This document shows positions 1-11,925 of a DNA stretch of 64,000 nt, in pieces. The notes under the pieces are model-generated. The model did no database searches, was not told the origin of the DNA, and worked only from the letters and a program-made list of their open reading frames with translations. Positions within the stretch are counted from its first letter, which is position 1, and every line of letters starts with the position of its first letter. Position numbers and translations under genes: made by a program. This DNA comes from Aurifilum marmelostoma. Lineage: Eukaryota > Ascomycota > Sordariomycetes > Diaporthales > Cryphonectriaceae. The stretch spans positions 434,001-498,000 of the forward strand of contig JAMXSV010000008.1 of NCBI GenBank assembly GCA_027559495.1. Reading direction: 5' to 3'.

Positions 1-1537
1 ACGAGCAGCAGCTCGTAAGCGGTCCATGAAGATCGCTCGCGGATGCTTTTTTTTTTTTTTTTTTTTGAGACTACTGAATATGATTGCGATAAGTTTCTCT
101 CTGAGAGAATGAATTTCATTTCAGAACAAGGGCTTTTTACCCCTTGAGAGATATCAGGTAGTGGAATTAATAATAAATTCATTGTTATATTCTCGATCTT
201 CTCGCCTCCATGGCTCAGAGCGCTCTCCAGCATCCTCTGTCGAATGTCGTTTGGGGGCTCATAATGATCGGGCTAGGTTTCTTGGGGAGGTCTTGTAGCT
301 ACTGCGGTACAGATGCACACCCCACCTAACAGGTAGGTCAGTAAGTCTCCCCGTGTGATGAGGTATGGGTACGAGATTTTTCATGTGACAGTGCTCTGCT
401 GTATGTTTTTGTACTTGCATGATGCTCGCGCTCACGTGATGACCGGTCATGACTTGGCCAATGTGCAGCGGGAGATTGAGAGAAGAGGCATCAAGACCAA
501 GGTATTGGACCGTGATAGACTTTCAGAATTTGGTGACCAGCATCCGCCTTGTGGTAAACTCTGACATTAGTTCTCCGACGCCGTCGCTCTCAAGTCTTAC
601 TGCTTAGCCACCGTCGTGTGTCGGCGTCGACGAAGCTCTTGTCCGCCACGAGATGCAGACCGAGAATGGAGTGGTAAACCCCTGACCCGTGGAGAGGACA
701 ACGTATGAGATCAGCACAATAATGATGCTCATACTGCTAGTCGTACTACATGAGGTTCACATGCGTTTTAAAATGTTCCGAAAGTCTTAGCTCCCTTCTC
801 GGGATAGCAGCAAGTGACAGGACAGCATGAGCTGATTCGGGGGGTCAATAAAGGCGAACCAGTGAGGGAACACTTCCGTTCCCAACAAACACATTTGCAT
901 GAACTGCGCTGGTCTCCTGTCCGCACCTTGTCAGCAGCCTGCACTTTGGTAGGTAGGGTACCCCGAGGTGCCACTAGCGGCATGCCTTGGTCAATGAACA
1001 ATGGTTCCCGATATTAAGGCAGCATGCTATTGGCGAAAGGCACGCACCTCATGTCAAGACATGACGAGGTCACTGGGTGTATATAAATATATGTGGTGCT
1101 ACTAGACATAGTGCTACATAGTAGTATGTAATGCTTAGGTATTATAGTGCTCTAGGCGGGCGGTCGTTTCCGCCGAAGGCTCATTGCTCAAATGCTATGC
1201 TGCTTAGTGGCCCCTAGTATTGCCGGTGGACACAGGCGATTAGAAGCAGCATCCCGAGGACCGGCCGGGCAGGGCTCAACAGGGCCTAGACTCCTCCCTG
1301 CCCAGTGGCCATGGTTTCTCCACACTCACCTCTGACGCTGTCACAGTTCTAGTCCAACCAACCCTAGGCCACCCAGCTCCCAACGCAAACTAAGACTCAG
1401 CAGTGCACCTCCAAGGCCTTGTACCCACAGGGGTAGTATTCCCCAACAGGAGTAGCCGCAAAATACAACACAGCAGTCATGGTAAGCTGGAGGAGGATGG
1501 CCCCAGCTCCAGGCCTCCGTCATCACAGCGCGGGCGC

Positions 1538-1586
1538 GCACACACAGACAGAGACAGACAGACAGACAGACACACACACACACACC
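1538..1586. repeat. Microsatellite, (GACA)n grading into (CA)n
   Basis: A run of CACA, then GACA/GACAGA units, then an uninterrupted (CA) tract. It lies in non-coding DNA about 0.9 kb upstream of the first gene. Confidence 0.9.
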
Positions 1587-2407
1587 CAGGGAATCCACAC
1601 CTCTAGGCCCAATCCACCGACCCCGACCAACAAAACATCAACATCCACCACCTCACCTCCACCTCCCGTGCTGTCTTGTCGCCCATCACCGCCGACGACC
1701 ACCTCTTGCCGTCGAAAAGCCTGGTCCTTGGGCTGGTGAGATCCATCATTGAGATATCGGCTAGCAGCTGTTTGGTGCGCCTCTAGGCCCTGCCAGTCTC
1801 AATCTAAGTTTCAAAGCGTTCATTCGCCTTTGATTCTTATCCGGTTCGACCTTGTCATCCTTTTTCCGTCCTCCGACCTCACTTCCTCTCGTCTCTACTT
1901 CTCACTCTCCCACTCGCCGCTCGCCAGCGTCACCTCCGTCTTTTGCCCTTTTTCTCAGCCTTTGCTCATCAGGGACCAGAGAAAGTGGAGTCGGTGGCCT
2001 CTTCGGAGTCGGGGCCAAAGAAATATTCAATCTGCCGCCCTGGCCTGCGCTGTCAAACTTCCCCTACACTGCCGTGTTTCGCTTTACTAATTGCCTGTCT
2101 TGCTGCGGTCTGCCTCCTTTCTGCGACCTCTCTCTTTCTCTTCAACACCGTCCTTGTGGCAACACCGCGACAAACAACGCTCAAGTCACTGCTGGAGTGC
2201 GGGCCCACGGCCTCGGAGTCTACAGCGCGTCCATCCCTGACCGGATCAGCGGTCGAGTATATCCCGAGGACGCTTCGATCGCCTGCCCGACAACGCATGT
2301 TAGCCCTCGAGATCTTCTGAACCCGCTGCAGACACAGCACGCGGTGCTGTTCGATCCCCACCCCTCCTCTCCTAGCCTGGTCAAAACCCGACGACGCCCC
2401 ACAGGCA

Positions 2408-2457
2408 CGCATATATATACACACCCAGAGACATACATATACACACCCACACACAGA
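2408..2457. repeat. AC/AT dinucleotide-rich tract in a 5' leader
   Basis: ATATATATACACAC followed by imperfect ACACAC blocks ends six bases before the ATG at 2464, so it probably lies within the 5' untranslated leader of the Barentsz-like gene. Confidence 0.75.
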
Positions 2458-2463
2458 GTCAAC

Positions 2464-4698
2464 ATGGGTGCAGCTCCCAAGCGCAGTACAAGAAGGACTC
2501 TCGGTCATCGACGCCGCGTCGACGACGAGGGCGATGACGAGGGCGGGCCCGAGACGCTGGATCATCTCGATGATGACTCCGTCACTGAGGGCTCCGTGCT
2601 CACCGACGAGCATGACCATGGCGATGACAGTGACACTAGCAACGTTGACGAGGCGTCACCAACATCCCCCGTTCTGAAAAAGCCAGCAGGTCGCGGAGGT
2701 GCCAAGGGTAACGCCCCTCGTCAAGCCCCTGCAGGGACAACAGGACCGGAAAGACAGGTTCCTCGGGACATCGCAGAAGCCGAAGTTCAACTGAACGGGC
2801 TGAGCATCTCGGACCAGCCTAGACCAGCGCAAGAGGGAACAGCTGCTGCCGCACCCACCAAGCCCGCCGCCCCCGTTGTCGTGAGCTCCACCCAGGCGCC
2901 GGCACAGGAGCCGCCCTTCGAGCGCAGACGCCGTGAGCACGAGGAGTATCGCAAGAAGAGGGACGAGGACCCAGCATTTGTACCAAACAGGGGCGCCTTC
3001 TTCATGCATGACCACCGACACGCCGGCCCGGCCGCGAATGGCTTCCGTCCGTTTGGCAGAGGAGCACTGAGAGGCGGTCGGGGAAGGGGCCGTGGCGTGG
3101 GTGGCCCCTTTGCACCGGTCAAGTAAGTGCCTGCCTGTGTGTGACTTTGTCCAAGTCTGTTGCTGACTATGGAAAGCAGCCCGTTCCAGTCCAACCACCC
3201 ATTCGACCCGACCGTCAGTGGTCCTTGGGCCCACGACATGCACGAAGCTGTAACCGAGCCTCCACCCATGCGGCAGCCGAGACACGCACCTCGACCTGTG
3301 GAAGGCCCTCCGAACGGAGACGGACATATTCCCACACGTCCAGCCAGCGAGACGCCGATCAACAGGACCTTGTCGACTGAGAAGACACTCGGATATGTAG
3401 AAATCCGGGTGTTTTTCTCTGGGCTGAAGGAGCCGAAGTCATTCTCCAGCATCCCGATGAAGCGCTATATAATGCTGCCCGACCATAGACCTCCCCTCCG
3501 GCGTGACAAGGCTGTCAGAATATGCCTGCCGCACAACCCTCCTCGTTATGTATTCCCTGCACCAGATCGATCATTCATCTTTATCCCCCGGGCCATGCGT
3601 CCCAACCAACAGCACATTCGTGGCAAGTCCCGCACAGGTTTTGGCTCCGTCGGTGGATATTCACGTCGTACTAGCATCTACAACGGCAGCTACTACGGAA
3701 GTACCTACACCCCGAGCATTGGCATGAGCAGGCGGTCGTCGATAGCACCTGGAGACTTCATCTCGCCGACCGGCTCCGCCATGTCGAGGCCGATCGTGCG
3801 GCTCCCGCCCATGATGCAACCACAGGTGCCGGTGCCCATGCCCATGCCTGGCCCAGCATCAGCTTTCATCCCGCCACCTCTGCCACCTGTAGACATCGCC
3901 GTTACCGATACCCCAGCGCCTGAATGTCCAGCCGATGCAGGCCAGCTCTCGATCAACGACCTTCCGCAGCCGCAGACCCATCCTCTCCCTCAAAAGCCAA
4001 TGTTCCAGGAGACTCGCCCCGATGAGTCTATCCCAATCCACCAACCCCGCCCACAGAAGGCCGTGTCGCTCGAGAATATTGAATCGCCCACGAGACAGAC
4101 CAGAGAGCCACCGCAGTTTCAGCAGGCCTTCCACCAGCAGGTGCCGCCTCAGATGGCCAACAGCTTATCACTGGACACTCATGGTCGGAACCCACCTTAC
4201 CCCTCCCAGATCTCTACTGGAACTCCTCTTTCTCAGATCCCCGAGCGGGCCATTCATGCCGCGCCGTTCCAGCCCTCAACCTACTCTCAACCTCCGCCAG
4301 GCTATTACAGTCAGCCGTATCCCATGATGCCGCCGCCGCAGCAGGGATATTACTACCCGCAGCCACCACAGCCGTATGGGAACAGCATGGCCTCCCCAGC
4401 AGCAGCTCCCCCTTTCTATCCCAGCGCCCCCCAACCACAAGCAATGAACTACGGCCAGGCTGGTCAAGCCGAGGCACCTCCTGTTCAGGCCAGCACACAG
4501 GGAGGCGGCTCATCCACCTTGGTCGCCCAGGATGTCAACGGCACGGTCTACTATTACGATGCATCTCAAATACCCACGTATCCAACCTATCCTGCCTATG
4601 GCACCCCCGGCTATGCACCTAGCATGTCGATGGGCATGTCACCCACCCCGGACAGCTACTACTACAATCAAGCGGCTCAAGGGATGGCTCCATACTAG
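2464..4698 (+). CDS. Barentsz/CASC3-type (Btz) eIF4AIII-binding protein
   Basis: Two exons, 2464-3122 and 3180-4698, give 725 residues. The 57-bp intron has donor GTAAGT, branch site CTGAC at 3163 and acceptor GCAG; the reading phase is preserved across it. The start at 2464 (GTCAACATGG) opens an acidic N-terminus. The diagnostic stretch is RRREHEEYRKKRDEDPAFVP followed by NRGAFFMHDHR, about residues 160-195, which matches the Btz/SELOR region that clamps eIF4AIII in the exon junction complex. An RG-rich segment follows, then a long Pro/Gln/Tyr-rich disordered tail. In animals this family marks spliced mRNA, acting in nonsense-mediated decay and mRNA localisation; the fungal role is inferred. 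Low-complexity tails align poorly, so only the central motif carries the call. Confidence 0.85.
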
Positions 4699-6451
4699 GG
4701 CTTTGCAGGCTACTTTGAACTTTTTGGCTGAACGATTCGCATCACGGACAACTCAAGACTAGCCGGCAGCGACGTTCACCCTTGACCGCACAAACAACAT
4801 GATTCAATTCACTCTAGCCGCCTCGAAACTCAGGGCCTATTCCAGCATTGTTTGTTAGTCTTCGTTGTCATACTTTTAGTCAAACCTGACAGTGGAAGGG
4901 TTCAGACGGCCAGGCGGAGGGTTTATCACGTCTATACCCATTGTTGATCAGGGAGAATGGCTTTGGCTAATGTTGGCAATTGGTTGTGCGCTTGGATGGG
5001 CAAAGTCCGAGCGGGTTGGGATCTCGGCAGCGGGCATAGCTCGGTTGCAATGGATACGGATCCGACCACTGGACCCGACAGGAGAGGTTGTCTGCAGTCA
5101 ATTCATTCCTAGACAGCCGTTCATCTCTCAACCCCCCCCCCCCTTTTTTTTTCCTTAAGCAAGTAATGTTGTCGCCCTTGGTCCCTGTACCTACAGTCTC
5201 ATTCACCTTCCCTCTTGCATTTCCTTGTTTCGTGTCTCCTTTTCCCTCGCCCTCCCTCTCCCCGCCCCCATCAGTGAGATTATTTCGAGAACGTGTCTTG
5301 TCTATGTGCCTTCGCTTGTCCGACAGAAAATCCCGGTGGATCGATGAATCTTTTGAAGATGGCGTTCCGGGTGTCCGTTCCTGGGTCTTTCCATTTCAGT
5401 ATGTATACGGCATGATCTGGGTCTCTTCTTCACGGGTGGACAAAGCGAGGTTCTGCTCCTGTGCCTTTGTTGCTCCTTTTCTTCTTTTGCCTTGATTGGT
5501 TGTGGGGAGTCGTGTCTCTGATGATATTGGGTCCCTGTTGCCTTCGTCTCGGTCAAACCACTACACTCCTTATGAATGCTTCTGAAAGACAACATATAAA
5601 GTATGGATATCCGGCGACTAGGGGTCGGCTCGAGTGGGTATGACTTGCAAGCTACTCAAACACTTCTCGTGAAAGGTGGTTCATGGAGGTGAGAGGACAG
5701 CGCATTCCAAATGCTGGTTGGTGGTCTGAGGCTTGATACATTTAAAGATAGACATGGCCAGAGGATCATAAGACTTTGCCTACTCGGTTATTATTATTCT
5801 TGGTCTGGAGGCGGCGGGTAGGGAAGGGGTTGTTGGGGACGAGTGAAGATTGCCGTGGTGAGCAGGAAGGGATTGGCTGAAAATAGGGTATAGCGGAATG
5901 GTGATAAATTTGTGAAAAAGTTCCTGCTGTGCTTAAATTGGTGATACATTCCAGGTGCTGTATCCTTTTGCCTCTTATGGAGAGACGTAGAAGTGGTCGT
6001 GAGGATGCCTGTGAACAATCTGGGAAGAGTTAGTTTTCGACGGATGGCGGCATCCAATTCGAGGTCGTCCCTAAGCATCTGTGACTCATTGAAATCGAGC
6101 TGGCCACCTGGCAGAGGTAGAAAATCCTTGCATTGAGAGCCAATTATGATTACTATAATTATCCTACTCAGGAAGACGGGCGATGAGGACACGTGGGTGA
6201 TGTTGCTACGGGTAGGCCAAGCTGGTCTGTTGCTCATCTAAGGACAGAGGGTACTCAGCCACGTCCACGGCAAGTATAGCACGGCCGGTGTGCTCCTTTC
6301 CCCCAACCTCGCACCCTTTCCTTCATCCTCTGACGTCTGTTGTACGACAACCACCGTTGCTTATCATATTTCTGAATCTCATATATTGCTCGCCAGTGTT
6401 CTTTTCGTCCTTAGGTTGCGTTTATTTGTTGGTCGGGATCCCTCAGAACCT
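4699..6451. other. Intergenic region: 3' UTR of Btz gene and promoter of CofD-like gene
   Basis: No gene is supported. C/T homopolymer-rich DNA occurs at about 5130-5155. An open frame on the minus strand (5794-6237) contains LPGGQLDFNES, reminiscent of a Nudix box, but lacks the REXXEEXGU core, so I do not call it. Confidence 0.55.
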
Positions 6452-8144
6452 ATGGCGGACACGCCGCAGCCTCCACCCACACCCCGCCGCCCTGACCAGC
6501 ACGGCGGCGGCATCGCCGTCTTCTCAGGCGGCACAGCGGCCAACTTTCTCGTCGACGTGTTCGATCAGATCGCCACTCGGAGGAAGTGCCCGCTGCGTTA
6601 TATCATACCCATAAGTGACAATGGTGGGAGCTCGTCGGAGCTGATCCGCGTGTTTGGTGGGCCCAGTGAGTGTTGTTGTCCTCCAACGACGGGTGACCCG
6701 GTGCTGGATATCGAACGAGAAGCGGCGACTAACCGGGACTATAGGTGTCGGGGACGTGAGGAGTGAGTCAAGGCTGAGTAGTAGTCACCCTTTACATGCC
6801 GAGAAGAGAACCAAGCTCCTTCAACATGAAGGAGGGTTTCCTTGTCCGGAACTGCCGATTGGGGGGAGCGGCCGCTGATGCAACACTCACTGCTGAAAAG
6901 GTCGCCTCGTCCGTCTCATCCCCAACCACGACGGCGACGAGGAGCGCACCGCCATCAAGGTCCTCTTTGAGCACCGGCTGTCAGGAGACCCCATGAAGGC
7001 CCGCGCCGAGTGGCTGGACATTGTCGAGGCGCGCCACCTGCTGTGGACCTTCATCTCCAGCCAGAAGCGCGAGCTCATCCGGTCCGTGTTCAACACGCTG
7101 AACCTGGAGATCGTCAAGCGGAACCGCCCTACGAGCGTGTTTAACTTTGCCGAGGCGAGCGTGGGCAATCTGTTCTTGACGGGGTAGGTTGTGCACAGGC
7201 CCTGCATGGAGAGACTTGTTTGGTCAACCGGTTTCGATGATGTCGTGGTGGCTGTCTGCTGATATCTGAACAATTCACAAAGCGCCCGACTCTTCTCGGG
7301 CTCCTTCGAGTCCGCCATCTACCTTCTCTCCCTAATCTGCGCCATCCCCGAGTCCACAGCCGTGCTGCCCGCCATCAACTCGAACTTTACCCACCACATC
7401 AGTGCCGGGCTCGTCGACGGCTCCGTCCTCGCAGGGCAAGTCGCCATCTCTCACCCCTCGGGCCCCACCGCCGTACCCGACGCCACGTTCCACCCGACAG
7501 GAAACAAGCACCTCGACCTAGACCGCGTCGAGGATGCCAACCTGCCCGGCTCGCTTCCCGTGCTGCGGGGCCACCACGCTTTCTCCAAGGACGACGAGGA
7601 GGACCTTCCCGCCCGCATCGATCGCGTGTGGTACATCAACCCGTACGGCCACGAGATCTGGCCGGTCGCGAACCCGAAAGTGCTCGCAGCCCTGGAGGAC
7701 AGCAGTGTGGTCGTGTACAGCATCGGCAGCCTGTACACGAGCATCATACCGTCCGTGATCCTGCGGGGTGTCGGGCAGGCGGTTGCGCGGGCGCGGCGGA
7801 GAGTGTTAATCCTGAACAGCAAGGTAGACCGAGAGACGGGGCCCGCGACGGCGCCCATGGGTGCGGTGGACTTTGTCAAGGCGGTTGCGAAAGCGGCCAA
7901 GGAGAGCCAGACGGACTTTGGCCCGCTGGCGGACGGAGAGGTGGGTAGATACGTGAGCCACCTGGTGTACCTCGAGGGTGCCGAGGGTGCGTCTCTGATG
8001 CCGAGAGTGAATGTCGAAGAGCTGGGGATGCTTGGGATCGAGTGTGTCAAGGTCAAGGGGAAGGTGGTGGGCGAGGGGCGAAAGAGGATGGTTCGGTATG
8101 AGGAGGGAGAGCTGGTGGAGGCCCTGGAGAGGATTATTGGTTGA
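6452..8144 (+). CDS. CofD/YvcK (UPF0052) family protein
   Basis: Four exons, 6452-6665, 6745-6762, 6901-7183 and 7283-8144, encode 458 residues. Exon 2 is an 18-nt micro-exon, needed to read SVGDVRSRL across the junctions. Family motifs in order: SGGTAANFLVDVF near residue 25, PISDNGGSSSELIRVFGGP near 50-70, NFAEASVGN near 165, INSNFTHHISAGLVDGS near 220, and VVYSIGSLYTSIIPSVI near 335. CofD is 2-phospho-L-lactate transferase in coenzyme F420 synthesis, and YvcK is a bacterial factor for gluconeogenic growth and cell shape. Fungi make no F420 by the known pathway, so the substrate here is unknown. The protein is probably cytosolic: there is no signal peptide and no membrane segment. Confidence 0.9.
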
Positions 8145-8451
8145 TCTAGAGGACGGGTGACTCCATCTTTGGACACTTGCGCAGAGTACAGATCTGTATA
8201 ATTATATATTTCTAGCATAGACCCTCGAGACAGGGAGTCTAAAAGGTGTTGACGGTGTTCATTACTAGATGTATATGGTGATATGCCATTTCTTTTTCTC
8301 TCATGGCTCGATTCTGGAAGACTCGTCAAAGCCATGGTTGCTAGAAATTTCCCTAGATACCGGGATAAAGGAACAGGTCAGCTTCAAGAGACGCCCTCAG
8401 ACACCATTGCGCAGTCACTACTGTGAGCCTTCGAAGACATCCCGTCGCAAA

Positions 8452-8670
8452 CCCCCACTCTCACCCTTCTTCGACCGGCCAGACCTCCTCTCCTGTCTTG
8501 ACGCCCCCCACTGTCATGCTCTTGCAAAGGGCCAGACTCTCCAGCCGTCTTGAGACCACCCCCACTGTCACTCACCCTTCCAAAACGCCAGAGTCTCCTC
8601 TCTGTCTTTATACAAACCCCCCCCCCCCACTGTCACACTTCCACGAGGGGGCCCAGACTTTTCTTTTTCC
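8452..8670. repeat. Degenerate C-rich minisatellite, four units of 52-58 bp
   Basis: Units begin at about 8452, 8504, 8559 and 8617. Each starts with a C run followed by ACTGTCAC or ACTCTCAC, then a GCCAGA/CCCAGA core about 30 bp on and a CTGTCTT-like end. The C run grows from 5 to about 12 bases in the last unit. The copies are diverged, so it is an old array. Confidence 0.7.
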
Positions 8671-11005
8671 GCGTGTGTCTACACGTCACCCTCCCCACAC
8701 TCTACCATTACGTGCAAAAGAGCCACACTTGCCACACTCACCATTCCGATCAACAAAAGACCCTCTCAAAAGAGTCCGAGGGCCCCAGATACGCCCTACA
8801 AGGCAGCCGCCGGTTCCAAGGGAACCAAGGGTTCCGAGATGCGGCGCGGAACTGGCCGACGAGAAGAAGGCAGCACAAGACGGATCAGGCGATGACTTTG
8901 TGCGCCCTTGCCCCGTGGCACTGCAGCGTACCAGCCACAAAAGTTTGGTTACTGTGCAACCGAAGCCAGCGGAAAAAGTCCGTGGTCGGAGGGGAGGGAG
9001 AGGAGGGGGGGGATAGATGGTTGCAGGTAGGCTAGGTAGCACAGGAACCTGATTGGGACGGGTACTTGCGTTAATGATTTGTAAAGAACACAACACAGAT
9101 TTCAATCTAGGAGGCTGGACTGTCGATGGCACGTCGGGCAGGAGGTGATCGGGACTTTTTTCGGTGGTGGAGGGCTCGTATAGTAGAGAGCAGGTTTGGT
9201 TGGAACATGTCCCGGGTTGCTAGGTTGAGTATTTCCTTACGGAGCAATTGTCACAATGAGAGCGAGCGAGCGATCGTCCTATGCTATCTTTTTCTCTGAC
9301 CAGTCACCTCTTGAGTTGTCCCTCTTACTTAGAGATAGGTAGTAATCTCAAAACGGTCTTGATATCATAGCTGACCTGGTTGCTCGGCCACCCAGCCGTG
9401 TGCAGGCCAGGAATTATATTGCCAGTATCATCATACTCTCCACCCTGCCTCCTCATGATCTGTAGAGTGTGGTAGCACCAAGCCAGCCTTTGACATCATG
9501 GATCAGCACAAGCACAAGGACATGACGGTGAATGACATGTACAGCCTCTCTCCTGGCTTTGTTCTTCTTTTCTTGTGGATTGACATACACTGTCTGGTTG
9601 GGGGACTTCCTAGGTCTGTGCACTCTAAGGAAAGTGGGGAAGGCAGAGAGTGGGAGGATGACTTCGCATATGTACTATGTTTTCAGATCAAGAGTGTTGC
9701 ACTACATACTGCACTTCGGGGTCCCTCCAGAACGCAGTCTCAGCTTAAGGTGATATTATGGTCAGACATGGAAGCAAGAGAAAGGGTGTAAAGTAAACAG
9801 AAAGAAAAAAAAGTGAGGCTGCACTGAACGGAGGATTCCGTCTCCGGGTCTTTCGAGAAGATTGGTGGTTAGGCCCTCCTCTGTTTTACAATGTGTTAAG
9901 CTGCCGCTGGCGGGCGGTTATGATGGAGGGCGCCTGGAAGCCCCGGCAACGCTCTCTTCTGTGACGGGGTAAATCAAACGGAAAATAAAGTACATAAGCC
10001 ATAGTGACACGTTTGAGACACCCAACAAGGAGCTTGGGCGGGCCGGGGGAGGGGGTCTGTCTGTCTATCTGATTCGGCTCGACAAAAAGAAGGTATGACC
10101 ACCACAGAAGTAGGGCAGGGTGTCGTCGGCCTACTATGCGGCCTTCTGGTAGGGTCACATCTTACTGGCGAAGCTACTTTGCCTGCGGGGTTGAGAGCTG
10201 CAAGCCATAGCTTTAGATAGAGAGAGGGGGAGAGGAAGTGTCTGAGCCGCGGCCGGCATTCTGGGCCTCTGGCAGTGCACTTTTGCAGGGAGAAGAGGCT
10301 GGGCGGGGACAAAGAGGGAAAATGATAAGGACCATGATGACTCCTTTTCCACCCTCTCTGTCCCTCCATCTCGGGGAATGGTGGCACGGATGGTCGAGGC
10401 CTGAGCGTGCTGGGCTGCTTTCTCGAGAGATCTGCTTGAAGTGACGTGGATTAGCGAGCGACGAAAGATCAGCTTGGTAAGGGCTTTTCGTAGATTCAAT
10501 GCCGGGCGAAGAAGAAGAAAGAAGAAGAAAGAAAAGGGGGCAAGGCTGTGGCGGCGGCGGCGGCGTCTTTGTTGCTGGACTGCGGTGGAAAAGCTCAGAA
10601 GAGGGGCGGAGGCGGACAGTACAAGGCAGCCGGGGCTGACGTCTACTGCGATTCGGGTTCGAAAGACGATGAAACCAACCTGCACAAGAACTGTCGATGG
10701 CGAAATGAGAGGGCGGGGGGAGGAGAGAAGAGAAAGAGAGAGCGCGAAAGTGCCGATCGCATCATCACACTATTTTTTTTTTCTGTTGGTAGTATGTGGC
10801 GTTTTCCTACAGTGTTAGTTGTTTTCTTGACGATGAACAGATTGACCAACAGTCGTCATGCGAGACAAGACAACGCGGACGAGAAGGCTGGCCGGATGGC
10901 TGGATTGCTCGTAGCCATCAACAGAGCCTCGTTCTTTTGCATGTGTCCAGTCTAAAGTACAGTTGGTTACCCAGCCGGCGAAACCTGATCTGTCAGAAAC
11001 AGCAA

Positions 11006-11029
11006 GGGAGGAGGGGAGGGGAGGGGAGG
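11006..11029 (+). other. Potential G-quadruplex run
   Basis: GGGAGGAGGGGAGGGGAGGG plus one more G: four G-tracts of at least three, separated by 1-4 bases, which fits the standard intramolecular G4 pattern on the plus strand. It lies about 2 kb upstream of nbr1 in non-coding DNA. Confidence 0.6.
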
Positions 11030-11900
11030 CAGGCCAGGACCAGGGCCGGTGCCAGGACCAGGTTTGGTCTACGTAGGCCTTGGGAGTTGCGCCCTGCTCT
11101 GAGGCCTCGTACTGTGGTGACGGCCGCCTGGCCGTGGCCAAAGTGGTACTCGCCTAATACTCCGTAGAGGTGGTCCCTCAAGCATGGTGGCGGCGGCTAT
11201 CAGAGCCCGTGTACCGCTTACCTGAGGGCTGTTAGTGGTCGGGCCTACCAGCTATGCACTATAACTGTACTAAGTAGCATTGTGTTAGTGTCCGTTTGTG
11301 CACCCCCCGTTGCCCCCCCCCGCCCCCCAATGGCCTGTGGTTCACTGTTGCTGTTCTCGTGCCTCCTCCTCCTCGGATTGCGAATCCTGCTGGCTGCCTA
11401 GGCGTCCCTCTGTCCTTCTCCCCTTGCCTTATCATGGCGAAAGTAGCCTCTTGCCCAGCTGTACTTCTGGGCTTTTAGCCGCGTGCATCATTTGTTTCCT
11501 CACCGGTGTCTTCGTGTCACTCTTGTCTAGGACCGACCATCCATTTTGGCCACCTGTACCTGCACTGCTGGCTGTGGTTGTCACTGACATCCATCCACCT
11601 GTCATTCCAACTGTGATCCTTTTTGCTGCTTGACCCTGAGCATTGGTATGCATTGTGAGCGCTTATCTTGTAGTTTGTTTTTGCTTATGCTTTTTTTCTT
11701 CCCCCTCTGCCCCTTCTTCTTGTTCCTATCTTTCTTCCTCAATAGCTTGGAGCTTCCTGTCTTAGAGAGCAGGTCAAAGCTGACGGGTTGATCAGCAGCC
11801 TGTTGCTAATTCCGATCCTGGTTGGCGACAGAGAGATCAAGGATCACCAAGCCTGAGCTCTGCCGCCTAAGCCGGGTCAGGTGCATAGCTACAATGGTGG

Positions 11901-11925
11901 GTATGTATGTGTGTGTGTGTGTGTG
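11901..11925. repeat. (GT)n microsatellite
   Basis: GTATGTATGT followed by an uninterrupted GT run, in non-coding DNA. Confidence 0.9.

Larger units (their letters stand above)
1..2463. other. Intergenic region and 5' leader of the Barentsz-like gene
   Basis: I see no supportable gene here. The start has a T19-20 tract at about 47-66. The part from about 1750 to 2463 is CT-rich and AC-rich, as expected of a fungal promoter and 5' leader. The open frame that runs from 1852 into the downstream gene lacks family similarity before position 2464 and is best read as leader. Confidence 0.6.

Noticed and set aside
1843..1860. GGTTCGACC resembling a tRNA B box
   Set aside because: No matching A box at the right distance and no foldable cloverleaf around it.
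1852..2463. In-frame upstream extension of the Barentsz-like gene (204 codons)
   Set aside because: Ser/Pro-rich translation of CT-rich and AC-repeat DNA with no family similarity; the ATG at 2464 has better context and begins the expected acidic N-terminus.
5794..6237. Minus-strand open frame with LPGGQLDFNES, resembling a Nudix box
   Set aside because: The essential REXXEEXGU continuation is absent, the rest is low in complexity, and no splice arrangement I could see restores it.
7451..8335. 294-codon minus-strand frame opposite the CofD-like gene
   Set aside because: A shadow of GC-rich coding sequence on the other strand; no domain similarity.
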